Below the pieces are notes generated by a model. It was not told where the DNA came from and ran no database searches. It saw only the letters and a program-made list of their open reading frames with translations. From contig JAEYXS010000048.1 in assembly GCA_023431185.1 (NCBI GenBank), positions 1-64,000 on the forward strand: a stretch of 64,000 bases of DNA, in the 5' to 3' direction. The first letter of the stretch is position 1, and each line of letters begins with the position of its first letter. Position numbers and translations under genes: made by a program. This document shows positions 1 through 9,384 of the stretch, in pieces. The stretch is from Verrucomicrobiota bacterium. GTDB lineage: Bacteria > Verrucomicrobiota > Verrucomicrobiia > Limisphaerales > JAEYXS01.

Positions 1-241
1 CCAGCAACACCGGCGTCTCCCCCATCATCCCCCACCCCCAACGTCCGGCATGCCCCGGCACTCGCGGTTGCGGACACCCCGGAATCTTGGCCGTCGGCAC
101 CCATTCCCCCTCAAAAACCTCCCCCACCCCGCCAAAACCGCTGCCCAAGACGATTGCCAGCGGCGGCGGCTCCGGGCTGTACCGCCGGCAAAGCGCCACC
201 GCCTGCCGCAAATCATTGCGAACTGTATCTTTACGCACCAT
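1..241 (-). CDS. Purine nucleoside phosphorylase, N-terminal part (cut by window edge)
   Basis: The frame is open from an ATG at 241 to the window edge, giving 80 residues; the rest is outside. The residues match class II (trimeric) purine nucleoside phosphorylase: LAIVLGSGFG at residues 28-37 is the phosphate-binding glycine loop and VPGHAGR at 61-67 is the conserved active-site segment. The family splits purine nucleosides with phosphate for salvage in the cytosol. A GGGAG sequence about 8 bases upstream supports this start. It is transcribed divergently from rpoD. The family call is firm; which substrate subclass it belongs to cannot be told from this fragment. Confidence 0.85.
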   Translation of the reverse strand, partial: MVRKDTVRNDLRQAVALCRRYSPEPPPLAIVLGSGFGGVGEVFEGEWVPTAKIPGCPQPRVPGHAGRWGWGMMGETPVLL

Positions 242-367
242 TTCTTGCTCCCTGCCCGTAACCCGCCTCCACCAAACAATCAAGTCCATGTATTGACTAC
301 TCGTGGTTTTTCTGACACCTTGGGAATCTTGTTGTCTCTGACTGGAGACGCATGTGACGAACCGAAT

Positions 368-2245
368 ATGGCTAAACCGACTCGCAGCAAACCGAACCCG
401 AAAACGGAACCCGCCCCGCCCCGTTCTCGCGGACGTAAATTGGTCTTTGGAAAAGGCGCGGCTACCGATGCCCCCGCACAACCCCATGCCCCCGGCAAGC
501 CCGGTGACAAAGGCAAGCCCGGCGACAAAGCGTCCAAAGTCCCGGTCGCCTTACGCCTGGACAAGGTGGACAAGGACAAGGCAGCGGCCCTCGAATCCAC
601 CGTGCCCCAGCGCTTCACCACCGTAGACCTCCTCGAAAAGGTCAAAGAGCTTTCCGATCTCGCCCGCGAACAAGGTTACCTGACCTACGATGACATCGTG
701 GAAGGTCTGGCCGAAACCCCGCACACGGCCGAAGACTTGGACGAGATCCACCAGCGCCTCAGCAATCTCGACATTGAGATCGTGGACCAGGAGGAAGTGG
801 AACGCGCCAAGCAGACCAGCGAAGCCGAGGACGAGGACGAACGTTCCCGCCTCGACAGCCTGGATGACCCCGTCCGCATGTACATGCGCCAGATGGGCAA
901 GACCCCCCTCCTCACCCGCGAGCAGGAAGTCGAGATCTGCAAACGCATCGAGGACGCCGAACTCAACGTCAAACGCATCATCTATTCCTTCGGCTTCACC
1001 GCCAAGGAACACATCGCGCTCGCCGAGAAGCTGATCTCCGAACCGCCCAAGGAACGTTTCGACCGCGTCATCGTGGACAGCAAGATCGAAGGTCGTGAGA
1101 ATCACCTGAAAGCCCTGCGCCGGCTGGTGAAAAAGGTGCGCGAGCTGGATCATGAAGTCGATGAAGCCTACGCCGTCTGGCGCAAAGCCGCCGAAGGCAC
1201 CAAGAAGAACAAGCTCCAGGCCGAGATGCTGAAGCTCGACAAAAAGCTCCAGACCACCTTCGGCCAGTTCTTCTTCAAGCAGAAGGTGCTCGAGGAGATG
1301 GCCGTCGTGTCGGACAACATCCACGACAAGATCCTCGCCAGCCGCCGCCTGATCAAGGAACTCGAGCCCAAGGGCAAATCCGCCCAGGTGCACAACATCA
1401 TCGAAGGCGAGCAGTCCAAGATCCGCTCGTTGGAAGACTTCGTCCGCATGCCGGAAGCGGATTACCTGAAGGCGCACGCGGAGATGAAACGCTTCGCCGA
1501 GGCCGCCCAGAAGGCCAAGATGGAGATGGCCGAGGCCAACCTGCGTCTCGTGATCTCCATCGCCAAAAAGTACACGAACCGTGGCCAGTCCTTCCTCGAT
1601 CTCATCCAGGAAGGCAATATGGGTCTGATGAAGGGCGTCGAGAAGTTTGAATACCGCCGCGGTTACAAGTTCTCCACCTATGCGACTTGGTGGATCCGCC
1701 AGGCCATCACCCGCTCCATCGCCGACCAGGCCCGCACGATCCGTATCCCGGTGCACATGATCGAGATCATCAACAAGGTCTGGCGCGTCCAGAAGCAGTT
1801 GATGCAGGAACTCGGCCGTGAGGCGAATCCGGAAGAGATCGCCGATGAAATGAACATGCCGGTGGAGCGCGTGAACTCCATTCTGCGCATGGCCCGCCAG
1901 CCGGTCTCGCTGCAAGCCCCCGTGGGTGATGACGGCGACTCCAGCTTCGGTGACTTCATCGAAGATCAATCCGTCGAGAACCCTATCGATTCGACCGGTT
2001 ACAGCATGTTGAAAGACAAGCTGGGCGAGGTGCTCAACACCTTGACCGAACGCGAACGCCGCATCTTGGAACTCCGCTTCGGCCTCGTGGATGGCTACGC
2101 CCGCACGCTGGAAGAAGTCGGCAAGCAGTACAAAGTGACGCGCGAACGTATCCGTCAGATCGAAGCGAAGGCGCTGCGCAAGCTCCGTCACCCGACCCGT
2201 ATCCGCCACCTGCAAGGCTTCTTGGAAACAGCCGAAGCCGCGTAA
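368..2245 (+). CDS. rpoD: Primary RNA polymerase sigma factor RpoD (sigma-70)
   Basis: 625 residues. The primary sigma factor directs RNA polymerase to housekeeping promoters. Region 1.1-like sequence lies at about 78-150, region 1.2 (DDPVRMYMRQMG) near 165-176, a long non-conserved insert follows, region 2 is at about 385-455 with RGYKFSTYATWWIRQAI for -10 recognition and melting, region 3 follows, and region 4 is at about 558-612 with the -35-reading helix VTRERIRQIEAKALRKLR. The N-terminal 70 residues are Lys/Pro-rich and of low complexity. The same frame is open upstream to 50, but that stretch lies over the divergent phosphorylase gene, so I take the ATG at 368 (MAKPTRS). The Shine-Dalgarno sequence is weak (GGAG about 20 bases upstream). 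Confidence 0.95.
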   Translation: MAKPTRSKPNPKTEPAPPRSRGRKLVFGKGAATDAPAQPHAPGKPGDKGKPGDKASKVPVALRLDKVDKDKAAALESTVPQRFTTVDLLEKVKELSDLAREQGYLTYDDIVEGLAETPHTAEDLDEIHQRLSNLDIEIVDQEEVERAKQTSEAEDEDERSRLDSLDDPVRMYMRQMGKTPLLTREQEVEICKRIEDAELNVKRIIYSFGFTAKEHIALAEKLISEPPKERFDRVIVDSKIEGRENHLKALRRLVKKVRELDHEVDEAYAVWRKAAEGTKKNKLQAEMLKLDKKLQTTFGQFFFKQKVLEEMAVVSDNIHDKILASRRLIKELEPKGKSAQVHNIIEGEQSKIRSLEDFVRMPEADYLKAHAEMKRFAEAAQKAKMEMAEANLRLVISIAKKYTNRGQSFLDLIQEGNMGLMKGVEKFEYRRGYKFSTYATWWIRQAITRSIADQARTIRIPVHMIEIINKVWRVQKQLMQELGREANPEEIADEMNMPVERVNSILRMARQPVSLQAPVGDDGDSSFGDFIEDQSVENPIDSTGYSMLKDKLGEVLNTLTERERRILELRFGLVDGYARTLEEVGKQYKVTRERIRQIEAKALRKLRHPTRIRHLQGFLETAEAA

Positions 2246-2266
2246 GCAGGTTGTTAGAATATCAAG

Positions 2267-2301
2267 AGCCGGTCATCGCAAGGTGACCGGCTTTTTCTTT
2301 T
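2267..2301 (+). terminator. Rho-independent terminator of rpoD
   Basis: A perfect 9-bp stem (AGCCGGTCA / TGACCGGCT) with an 8-base loop is followed by a T-rich run, starting 21 bases after the rpoD stop codon. Confidence 0.9.
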
Positions 2302-2388
2302 GGAGTGCGGGTTGCCCTCAACCCGCAGCAACTCCCGCCAGCCAAACAGGGCGAAAATCCCAAGCGTCTGCCGCCAGCCCCTTCCCCT

Positions 2389-2419
2389 CGTAAATCGTAC
2401 TTCCCAAATCGTAAATCCC
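2389..2419. repeat. Short degenerate TCGTAAATC repeat between convergent genes
   Basis: TCGTAAATC occurs at 2389-2397 and again at 2409-2417 within the 118-bp gap between rpoD and the convergent DUF1501 gene. It is simple, non-coding and of unknown role. Confidence 0.35.
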
Positions 2420-3883
2420 CTACCCCAGAATCTCTTTGATCACATGCCCGTGGTCCACATCCAGCCGCTTACGTCCCGGCACTTCCAGCTTCCGCGAATC
2501 CAGCCCAAGCTGATGCATGATGGTCGCATGCACATCCGTGACGTAATGCGGATGCTCCGTCGCATGAAAGCCCAATTCATCCGTCGTGCCATGCGCGATG
2601 CCGCCCTTGATCCCCCCACCGGCCATCCAAACCGAGAAACCATAAGGATGATGATCGCGCCCATCCGCTCCCTGTGAACCCGGCGTGCGCCCGAACTCCG
2701 TGGCGAATACCACGATTGTATCATCCAGCATCCCGCGCTGCTTCAAATCTTGCAGCAACCCCGCGATCGGCTTGTCCACTTCCCGGCTGAGCTTCGTGTG
2801 ATTATTCAACAAGCCAGAGTGCGCATCCCAAGCACCGGCCGCCCCATCTCCATGCTGGATCTGGATGAACCGCACACCCCGCTCCGCAAAGCGCCGCGCC
2901 GCCAGCAACTGCATGCCGAAAGGCTTCGTCGTCGCCTCATCCAAGCCGTAGAGCTTCTTGATGTCGTCGCTTTCCTTGTCGAAGTTGATGACCTCCGGCA
3001 CCGCCGCCTGCATGTGAAAGGCCAGTTCGTATGCCTTGATGCGCGCCAGCAAATTCGGATCCTGCGGATACTTCACCGCGCTGAAGCGGTTCAGCTTGCC
3101 CAGTAATGCGAACTCCGCCGCCTGTTCCGCCTCCGTGATGTCACTCTCCGGCTTCGCAAAATCCAGCGGCGCTTTCGGATCGATCTTCAACGGTACGGCA
3201 TCAAATGCCGGCCCCAAGTAATGCCCATCGCGCGAATCGAAGAAACGCGGCCCCATGTTGATGAACTGCGGCAGATTGTCATTCAACGAACCGAGCCCGT
3301 AATTCACCCACGCGCCAATCGTCGGGAAGCGCCCATCCAGCATATGCCGCCCGGAGTGGAACTGCACTTGCGCGCCATGATTATCATCCGTCGTCCACAT
3401 GGATCGGATCACGGCGATGTCATCCACACACTCACGGATATGCGGAAAGAAATCACTGACCTCGATGCCGCTCTGGCCCGCCTTGCGGAAACCCGTTTGC
3501 AGCGGATAGATGACATTGCGCTGCTGCCCGTTCGCGTCATTCACCACCACCACGCGCACCTTCTTCAGCTTCTCCGGACTCTGCACTTCCTTATAGGGCG
3601 TCTCACCGATGGATTTGCCCGCATACTTGGTCAGTTCGGGCTTGGGATCAAAACTCTCCATGTGGCTCACGCCCCCGCGCATGAACAACCAGATTACGCT
3701 CTTGGCCTTCGGCGCGAAGTGCGGTTGGCCCGTCGGCGGCACCCAAGCCGTGGAAGCATAACCATCCCGCTGCAAGAGCGATGCCAGCGCGATGCTGGAA
3801 AACCCCATCCCGATGTCGCCCAGGAACGACCGGCGTGTCAGCACCGGCTGCTTGCGGTTGAAATATGAGAAATTAGGATTCAT
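2420..3883 (-). CDS. DUF1501 family secreted protein with Tat-type signal
   Basis: 487 residues. DUF1501 proteins have an alkaline-phosphatase/sulfatase-like fold and are abundant in Planctomycetes and Verrucomicrobia, nearly always next to a DUF1549/DUF1553 cytochrome gene; their biochemical role is not settled. The N-terminus has a twin-arginine motif, LTRRSFLGDIG, followed by a hydrophobic stretch, consistent with folded export. Internal blocks typical of the family are visible: WLFMRGGVSHMESFDPKP near residue 65, IRSMWTTDDNHGAQVQFHSG near 155 and FATEFGRTPGSQG near 395. It starts 4 bases after the stop of the upstream cytochrome-type gene, so the two form an operon. Confidence 0.9.
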   Translation of the reverse strand: MNPNFSYFNRKQPVLTRRSFLGDIGMGFSSIALASLLQRDGYASTAWVPPTGQPHFAPKAKSVIWLFMRGGVSHMESFDPKPELTKYAGKSIGETPYKEVQSPEKLKKVRVVVVNDANGQQRNVIYPLQTGFRKAGQSGIEVSDFFPHIRECVDDIAVIRSMWTTDDNHGAQVQFHSGRHMLDGRFPTIGAWVNYGLGSLNDNLPQFINMGPRFFDSRDGHYLGPAFDAVPLKIDPKAPLDFAKPESDITEAEQAAEFALLGKLNRFSAVKYPQDPNLLARIKAYELAFHMQAAVPEVINFDKESDDIKKLYGLDEATTKPFGMQLLAARRFAERGVRFIQIQHGDGAAGAWDAHSGLLNNHTKLSREVDKPIAGLLQDLKQRGMLDDTIVVFATEFGRTPGSQGADGRDHHPYGFSVWMAGGGIKGGIAHGTTDELGFHATEHPHYVTDVHATIMHQLGLDSRKLEVPGRKRLDVDHGHVIKEILG

Positions 3884-3887
3884 GCGC

Positions 3888-6800
3888 TTACCTCACCGTG
3901 ATGAAATCGTTATGGTTGAACAAAGCATGCACTAGCCCCGCCCTCGCCCGGGCCACCGGGTCTTTATGCCCTTGCCTCTCGGCCAGACCGCGCAGTTGCA
4001 TCAGTGCCTCCGCGCAGACCTCCAGTTCGCCCTTGGCCGGTTCAACCGCCAGAACGGTCTCATACGCCGTGCGGATGAACGCATCATCCGTCGCCGCTGA
4101 ATGCTCCTTCGCCAGCCTCTCGGCCAGCCTGCCCGCCGCCACCATGGACAGCTTGCTGTTCGCCAGCGCCAACGCCTGCTGCGGCAGCACACTTTCGGAA
4201 CGGCGATAGCAATCGAGCACGTTCGCATTGTCAAATGTCTCCAGAAACTTGTGGATGTCCTCTTTTGAATGCGTGAAGTAAAGACTGCGCCGGAACACCG
4301 TGTCTTCCTTCTTCGGATCGATCGTCGGCCCGCCCATCGTCAGGTCAAGCTGACCGGCCAACTTTAACAAACTGTCACGCACGGACTGCGCTTCCATGCG
4401 CACCGGGTTCATGCGCCAGTAATACTTGTTCTCCGCATCCTTCGTCAGCGATGCCTTCGGCGCGTCCGCATTGGAAGAACTCAGGCGATACGTGCGCGAA
4501 AGCACCATCAAGCGGTGTATATGCTTCATGCTCCAACCGCTCTCCATGAACTCCACCGCCAGCCAGTCCAGCAATTCCGGATGCGTCGGAGCCGCACCAC
4601 GCCGCCCGAAATCCATCACCGTGGGCACCAATGGCTGTCCAAAATGCCGTAACCACAGATGATTCACCGCCACCCGAGCCGTGAGCGGATTTTGCGCATT
4701 GGCAATCCACTGCGCCAAGGCCGTGCGACGTCCGGTGCTGGTCGTGGGAAACGGCAGATTGCGGTGGTCCTCTTTTTCATCCGGCCCTTCAAGCGCCTTA
4801 AGTGAACCACGCAGGGAAGTGTATTTGTCGCCCGGATTCTGCACCGTCTCTTTGGCCTTGGCCACGGCGTCGCGCGCAGCCTTCAGCTTCTTGGCGTCCC
4901 CTTTCTTTTTGGCTTTACGGTCAGCCGATTGAAGCTTGGCTAGCGCTGACTCCGCCTCGGCCAATCGCCAGGCCGCATCATCACGCGCCGCCACTTTTAC
5001 CAGGTCTGGCAGATTCACCGGTGGCGGTTGAACGCTCTTCGCCCGATCCGCCTGATGCACGCTTTGCAGGGCTTTTATGCGCTGCTCGGCCATGGCCAGC
5101 AATTTCTCAGCATCTTCCACTTCCGCCTTCGCATCAGCAATCTGCTCCGTCACAGAAGCTCCCTTCAACACGAAACCCTTCGGCAGCTCCTTCAGTTCGA
5201 AGCCCGAAAACTCGGCACTCGCATCAAAGGTCGTCAATTGAATGAGCCCCTCACGGCGCTCCGGCAGTTCAAAAGCCAAAGACTGCTCTCCATCCACGAA
5301 AACCGTCATCTGCCTGCCCTGCACGAATATTTCCAGCTCATACACGACGCCCGTTTTCACTTCGCGATTTTGGATTCCTGCCGGTGGATAGACGGACTTG
5401 CCCTTTTCGGTGAGCGCGATTTGCAATTTCGAACCCGTGTAGGCACTCAGATAAACCAACGTATCGCGCTCATCGGCGATATCAAATGAAAGGCCGACTG
5501 ATTTCCACTTCTCCCCGCCCAGAATCTTGAAACGCACCTTCGCCTGAAAGTCTGCCGGGTGATTGATCTTGGAGCGCAAGACACGTCGCTCACTACCAAT
5601 CGCCGTTTGCTTCAACGTGCCATTCTCATGCTTCCACTGCCCGCCGATCGGCTCCCACATCTCTGTCTTTGGTTGGGCGAAATCATCCTTGAACTTCAAC
5701 ACTGGAACTGCGCTTTCCTCTTTTAGACTCGTGGTTTTCTTTTCCAACGCAGCAAGATTATGCTGTGCCTTGTCCTTGGCACTTTGGGCGCTCTTCAATT
5801 GCTGTTTGGCCAGCTCCAGATGGTTTTGGAACACATATTCTTGCAAGGCCGGGTTATGGGCTTCCGCAGGAAGACTCACCGGCTTGATGGCCGGCTCGCG
5901 CAGCTTGAAGATCACCGGCACGGTCGGCGTGATCTCCTTCGACTTGTCCGGATGCTTCTCATCCCCACGCACGTGCAAGTAAGTCGGCGTGTCCAGATGC
6001 ACGTCGTAGGCGCGTGGCAGACCGTTCTTCTCCAGGTTCGGTTCACCGGGCAGTTCATCCAGGCGCACGTGATACGGCTCAAAGAAGGCGCGCCATGCGT
6101 AGTAATCCTTTGCCGTCACCGGATCATATTTGTGGTCGTGGCATTTCGCGCAGTTCATCGTGATGCCTAGGAACGCCTTGGAGGTATGCTCCACCACGTC
6201 ATCCAGCCAGGTCGTGCGATTAAAGAGATAGTAATTGCGGGCAAGGAAGCCGGTAGCCCGCAAAGTGTCACGGTCCGTCGGCGCGATCTCATCGCCCGCG
6301 AGCATCTCCACCACCATGCGGTCATAGCCCTTGTCCTTGTTCAGCGATTCCACGATCCAATCGCGCCAGTGCCAGATATGCTTCTGGCTGTAACGGAGCT
6401 GCTCGCCCAGACCGTACCAGTCCGTGTAGCGCCAGATGTCCATGAAGTGACGGCCCCAGCGCTCACCATATTGCGGACTCGCCAGCAGGCGATCCACCAC
6501 CTTTTCATAAGCCTGCGCGGAATTGTCCCTCTCAAACTCCCGCATCTCCTGCAAACTCGGCGGCAACCCCGTCAGGTCCAGATACACGCGGCGCAACCAA
6601 AGTGACTTGCCCGCGAGACTCTGCGGCTTGAGCCCACGCTCCCGGTGTTCCGCCGCGATGAAGGCATCGATCGGGTTCTGCGCCCACTCGCTTGCCTTAA
6701 CCTTCGGCACGGCGGGACGCACTGGAGCCTTGAAAGCCCAATGATCTTTCGGATCCGCCTCCGGTTTCTCCCCCGTCGGCGCCTTGGCCCCTTGGCCGAT

Positions 6801-7178
6801 CCACTGCTTGAACAGCGCGATCTCCTCCGGCTTCAACGCCTCACCCTCCGGCGGCATTCGGTCCTCGATGTCCTTGGCCGAGAGACGCTCGATGAGATGA
6901 CTCGCCTCCGGCTTGCCCACCACGAAACCCGGCCCATGCTTGCCGCCCTGCTTCAAGAAGTCCGCTGTATCCACCCGCAACTTGCCCTGCTGCTTTAGCA
7001 CCCCGTGGCAGGCATAGCAACGCTCTGCAAGAATGGGTTTTATCTGGGTCACGTAATCCACCCGGCTGGCGGCGCTGAGATCTGACCACGCCGCCGCCAG
7101 CAGCAGATACACGGACAATAAAGCACGTATATGCAGCCGGTTACGGCCAGCGGACTTGTCCTGTCCTGCGGGGAACAT
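3888..7178 (-). CDS. PSCyt1/DUF1549/DUF1553 cytochrome-type secreted protein with inserted LamG-like domain
   Basis: 1096 residues. A signal or anchor hydrophobic segment (about 15-35) is followed by a planctomycete-type cytochrome c domain with CYACH at 54-58, then a DUF1549 domain containing a second CAKCH motif, and a C-terminal DUF1553 domain (about 800-1090) with RVAVNHLWLRHFG. Between them, at about 505-685, lies a beta-sandwich region of concanavalin/LamG or DUF1080 type (start near FKDDFAQPKTEMWEP), flanked by two Lys/Glu/Ala-rich coiled-coil stretches. Such proteins are thought to act in the periplasm or on the surface in redox or polymer-related work; the exact function is unknown. 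Cotranscribed with the DUF1501 gene. The start at 7178 is not supported by a clear ribosome site. Confidence 0.88.
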   Translation of the reverse strand: MFPAGQDKSAGRNRLHIRALLSVYLLLAAAWSDLSAASRVDYVTQIKPILAERCYACHGVLKQQGKLRVDTADFLKQGGKHGPGFVVGKPEASHLIERLSAKDIEDRMPPEGEALKPEEIALFKQWIGQGAKAPTGEKPEADPKDHWAFKAPVRPAVPKVKASEWAQNPIDAFIAAEHRERGLKPQSLAGKSLWLRRVYLDLTGLPPSLQEMREFERDNSAQAYEKVVDRLLASPQYGERWGRHFMDIWRYTDWYGLGEQLRYSQKHIWHWRDWIVESLNKDKGYDRMVVEMLAGDEIAPTDRDTLRATGFLARNYYLFNRTTWLDDVVEHTSKAFLGITMNCAKCHDHKYDPVTAKDYYAWRAFFEPYHVRLDELPGEPNLEKNGLPRAYDVHLDTPTYLHVRGDEKHPDKSKEITPTVPVIFKLREPAIKPVSLPAEAHNPALQEYVFQNHLELAKQQLKSAQSAKDKAQHNLAALEKKTTSLKEESAVPVLKFKDDFAQPKTEMWEPIGGQWKHENGTLKQTAIGSERRVLRSKINHPADFQAKVRFKILGGEKWKSVGLSFDIADERDTLVYLSAYTGSKLQIALTEKGKSVYPPAGIQNREVKTGVVYELEIFVQGRQMTVFVDGEQSLAFELPERREGLIQLTTFDASAEFSGFELKELPKGFVLKGASVTEQIADAKAEVEDAEKLLAMAEQRIKALQSVHQADRAKSVQPPPVNLPDLVKVAARDDAAWRLAEAESALAKLQSADRKAKKKGDAKKLKAARDAVAKAKETVQNPGDKYTSLRGSLKALEGPDEKEDHRNLPFPTTSTGRRTALAQWIANAQNPLTARVAVNHLWLRHFGQPLVPTVMDFGRRGAAPTHPELLDWLAVEFMESGWSMKHIHRLMVLSRTYRLSSSNADAPKASLTKDAENKYYWRMNPVRMEAQSVRDSLLKLAGQLDLTMGGPTIDPKKEDTVFRRSLYFTHSKEDIHKFLETFDNANVLDCYRRSESVLPQQALALANSKLSMVAAGRLAERLAKEHSAATDDAFIRTAYETVLAVEPAKGELEVCAEALMQLRGLAERQGHKDPVARARAGLVHALFNHNDFITVR

Positions 7179-7272
7179 GCCAGCAATTGTAAAGCTTCAG
7201 GAAATCCAAGGTCAACGAAAGCATGAAGCGATCTCGAGCCAAAATCAGGGAGGAGAGTCCTTGAGAAAAATT

Positions 7273-7349
7273 TGGCGGGAGCGACGGGACTCGAACCCGC
7301 AACCTCTGCCGTGACAGGGCAGCGCTCTAACCAGTTGAGCTACGCCCCC
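7273..7349 (-). tRNA. tRNA-Asp (GTC)
   Basis: The reverse complement folds as a full tRNA: acceptor GGGGGCG pairs with CGCTCCC (one G-U pair), the anticodon stem-loop is CTGCC CTGTCAC GGCAG with anticodon GTC, the T-loop is GGTTCGAGTCC, the discriminator base is G and CCA is encoded. It would be the substrate of the GluQRS encoded at 17687-18556. Confidence 0.96.
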
Positions 7350-7424
7350 GCGCCAAATTGGAGCCGAGAACGTAGTTATTCCCCCCCGCCAAGTCAACGG
7401 ATATTTAGGCGATTTTTTTGACCG

Positions 7425-8396
7425 CTAATCGCCATACCCTGAGGGGTGTTTCACATGCCACGCCCAGGCACTAGCCACGATCTGTTCCAGCTTCGGATAT
7501 TGCGGTTTCAAGCCCAGTTCCGCCTTGGCCTTGGCGGCTGCGGCCACCAGTCGTGGCGGATCTCCGGCCCGTCGCGGCTTTTCCACGGCCTTGATCGGCT
7601 TACCGCTCACGCGCTGGCAGGTATCAATCACTTCACGCACCGAATAGCCTTCGCCGTTGCCGAGATTGAAGAACCCGCGTTTGCCCGCCTGCAACGCCAG
7701 AATATGGGCCTGCGCCAAGTCCAAGATATGGATGTAATCCCGGATGCAGGTACCATCGGGCGTCGGATAATCCGTGCCGTAGATCTCGCACTGCTCCCTC
7801 TGTCCCAACGCCACCTTCAGCACATTCGGGATAAGATGCGTCTCGATGCGGTGATCTTCACCAAAGCGACCAGTCGCTCCGGCGGCATTGAAATAACGGA
7901 AGGCGACAACCTCCATGGCATGCAACTGCTCATACCATAGCAGCATCTTCTCAAACATCAGCTTGGATTCGCCGTAAGGATTCACTGGCTTCTGCGGGGT
8001 GGACTCATCCATCGGCACGCGCTCGGGCAAGCCATAAGTGGCGCAAGTGGAGCTGAAGACGAACTTGCGCACGCCATTCTCCTTCGCCGCTTCCAGCAGG
8101 TTCAATCCGTTCGCCACGTTGTTGCGGAAGTACTTCGCCGGATTCGTCATGGACTCGCCCACCAGTGCACTGGCAGCGAAATGGATCACCGCCTCCGCCT
8201 TCGCTAACTGCACACTCTTCAGCACCAACTCACGATCACTCAGGCAGCCTTGGATAAACTGTGCGCGCGGGTCGATCGCCGAGCGGTGTCCCTCCGTGAG
8301 ATTGTCGAACACAGTCACTGAATGGCCTGCATTCAGCAACTCTTCCACACACGCCGAACCGATGTAACCTGCCCCGCCGGTGACAAAGACATTCAT
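7425..8396 (-). CDS. galE: UDP-glucose 4-epimerase GalE
   Basis: 323 residues from the ATG at 8396; a TTG four codons upstream (8408) is a less likely start. Short-chain dehydrogenase of the extended class. MNVFVTGGAGYIGS is the NAD-binding GxxGxxG loop, SSTCATYG carries the catalytic Ser/Thr and YGESK is the YxxxK active-site motif. RYFNAAGA and the C-terminal NLGNGEGYSVREV block are diagnostic for UDP-galactose/UDP-glucose epimerases. It interconverts UDP-Glc and UDP-Gal in the cytosol, feeding LPS and polysaccharide synthesis. It stands alone between tRNA-Asp and an SGNH hydrolase on the same strand. Confidence 0.93.
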   Translation of the reverse strand: MNVFVTGGAGYIGSACVEELLNAGHSVTVFDNLTEGHRSAIDPRAQFIQGCLSDRELVLKSVQLAKAEAVIHFAASALVGESMTNPAKYFRNNVANGLNLLEAAKENGVRKFVFSSTCATYGLPERVPMDESTPQKPVNPYGESKLMFEKMLLWYEQLHAMEVVAFRYFNAAGATGRFGEDHRIETHLIPNVLKVALGQREQCEIYGTDYPTPDGTCIRDYIHILDLAQAHILALQAGKRGFFNLGNGEGYSVREVIDTCQRVSGKPIKAVEKPRRAGDPPRLVAAAAKAKAELGLKPQYPKLEQIVASAWAWHVKHPSGYGD

Positions 8397-8456
8397 ACGA
8401 CCAATCAATGATCCAACACCCTTTCGCTACCGTAAATACTGACTATACCTACCCTA

Positions 8457-9134
8457 TCAAGGCAGGTGCTTCTTCACCACGGCCGTCCAGATGGCGTAGC
8501 CCTCAGGCGTCATGTGCAAGCCATCCTTCACAAAGAGTTCAGGCTTCGGCAGCCCGTCCGCGCCCAGCATGGGAGTAAAGACATCGATGTAATCCAGACG
8601 TTTGTCCGTCTTGCAATATTCGGCGATGAGCCGGTTCGCCTCCTTCACCTGCTCCACCAAGTTCCAGCGTTTCAGGCTGGGTTTGATGGCGATGTAGGCG
8701 ATCTTCGTCTTCTTGTCCGCCGCGTGGACCTTGGCCACGAAAGCCTGAAAATCTTTCAACACCTGTTCCGGCGTCTTGCCCGCGCCGATGTCGTTATCGC
8801 CCGCATACATCAGCACCATGCGCGGCTTGTAGGGGGTCACGATGCGTTCGGCAAAGGCGACCGAATCCGACACATGCGAACCACCGAAGCCGCGGTTCAA
8901 GACCTTATGCTTGGGAAAATCCTCCGCCAGCGTCTTCCACAAGCGGATGCTGGAACTGCCGATGAACACGATCGGGCGCTTGGGTGGCCGGTTCGTCTTG
9001 TCCATCGTTTCGTAGGCCGCGATGTCTTTCTCGAACCGGGCCGGAGAATACTTGTTGGTCGTCGTCTCCGCTGCGTGCAAGGCAGATGATCCGCCAAGCA
9101 AAACCAGCACCAGCCATAACATTCTCAAGTACAT
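8457..9134 (-). CDS. Secreted SGNH/GDSL-type hydrolase
   Basis: 225 residues. Residues 1-22 form a signal peptide ending ALHAAE. The SGNH blocks are all present: FIGSSSIRLW (nucleophile Ser, block I), NRGFGGSHVSD (block II Gly), YAGDNDIGAG (block III Asn) and DGLHMTPEGY (catalytic Asp and His, block V). Block I is GSS rather than GDS, as in the sialate O-acetylesterase/platelet-activating-factor acetylhydrolase-like branch. It is probably a periplasmic esterase removing acyl groups from carbohydrates; the substrate is unknown. The gap to galE is 60 bases, so they may be cotranscribed. Confidence 0.85.
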   Translation of the reverse strand: MYLRMLWLVLVLLGGSSALHAAETTTNKYSPARFEKDIAAYETMDKTNRPPKRPIVFIGSSSIRLWKTLAEDFPKHKVLNRGFGGSHVSDSVAFAERIVTPYKPRMVLMYAGDNDIGAGKTPEQVLKDFQAFVAKVHAADKKTKIAYIAIKPSLKRWNLVEQVKEANRLIAEYCKTDKRLDYIDVFTPMLGADGLPKPELFVKDGLHMTPEGYAIWTAVVKKHLP

Positions 9135-9384
9135 GACGCTGTTGTGACGGAGAACCGTTCCTTCGGAAAGTGGAAAAGAGACGGAACATCCCCTCCCTGA
9201 CAGTCTCCGGCACCAGATCCCCTGCTATTATGATGTCTAACAGTGGGTCGAAATTTGACAGAAAAAGCTCCCCTTCCGCCATCGCATCATGAGCGCAAAT
9301 AATACACCCCAGGCAATGTTTCACCTGCTCTTCTACCTGAAAAATTTACTTTCTTGAACCACCGAAGTCTCCATCCTTGCGCCC

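Noticed and set aside
50..367. N-terminal extension of the sigma factor frame up to 50
   Set aside because: It overlaps the divergent purine nucleoside phosphorylase gene and has no sigma-factor similarity; MAKPTRS at 368 is the reasonable start.
551..2215. Long minus-strand frame opposite rpoD (554 codons)
   Set aside because: Antisense shadow caused by codon bias; rpoD motifs on the plus strand are decisive.
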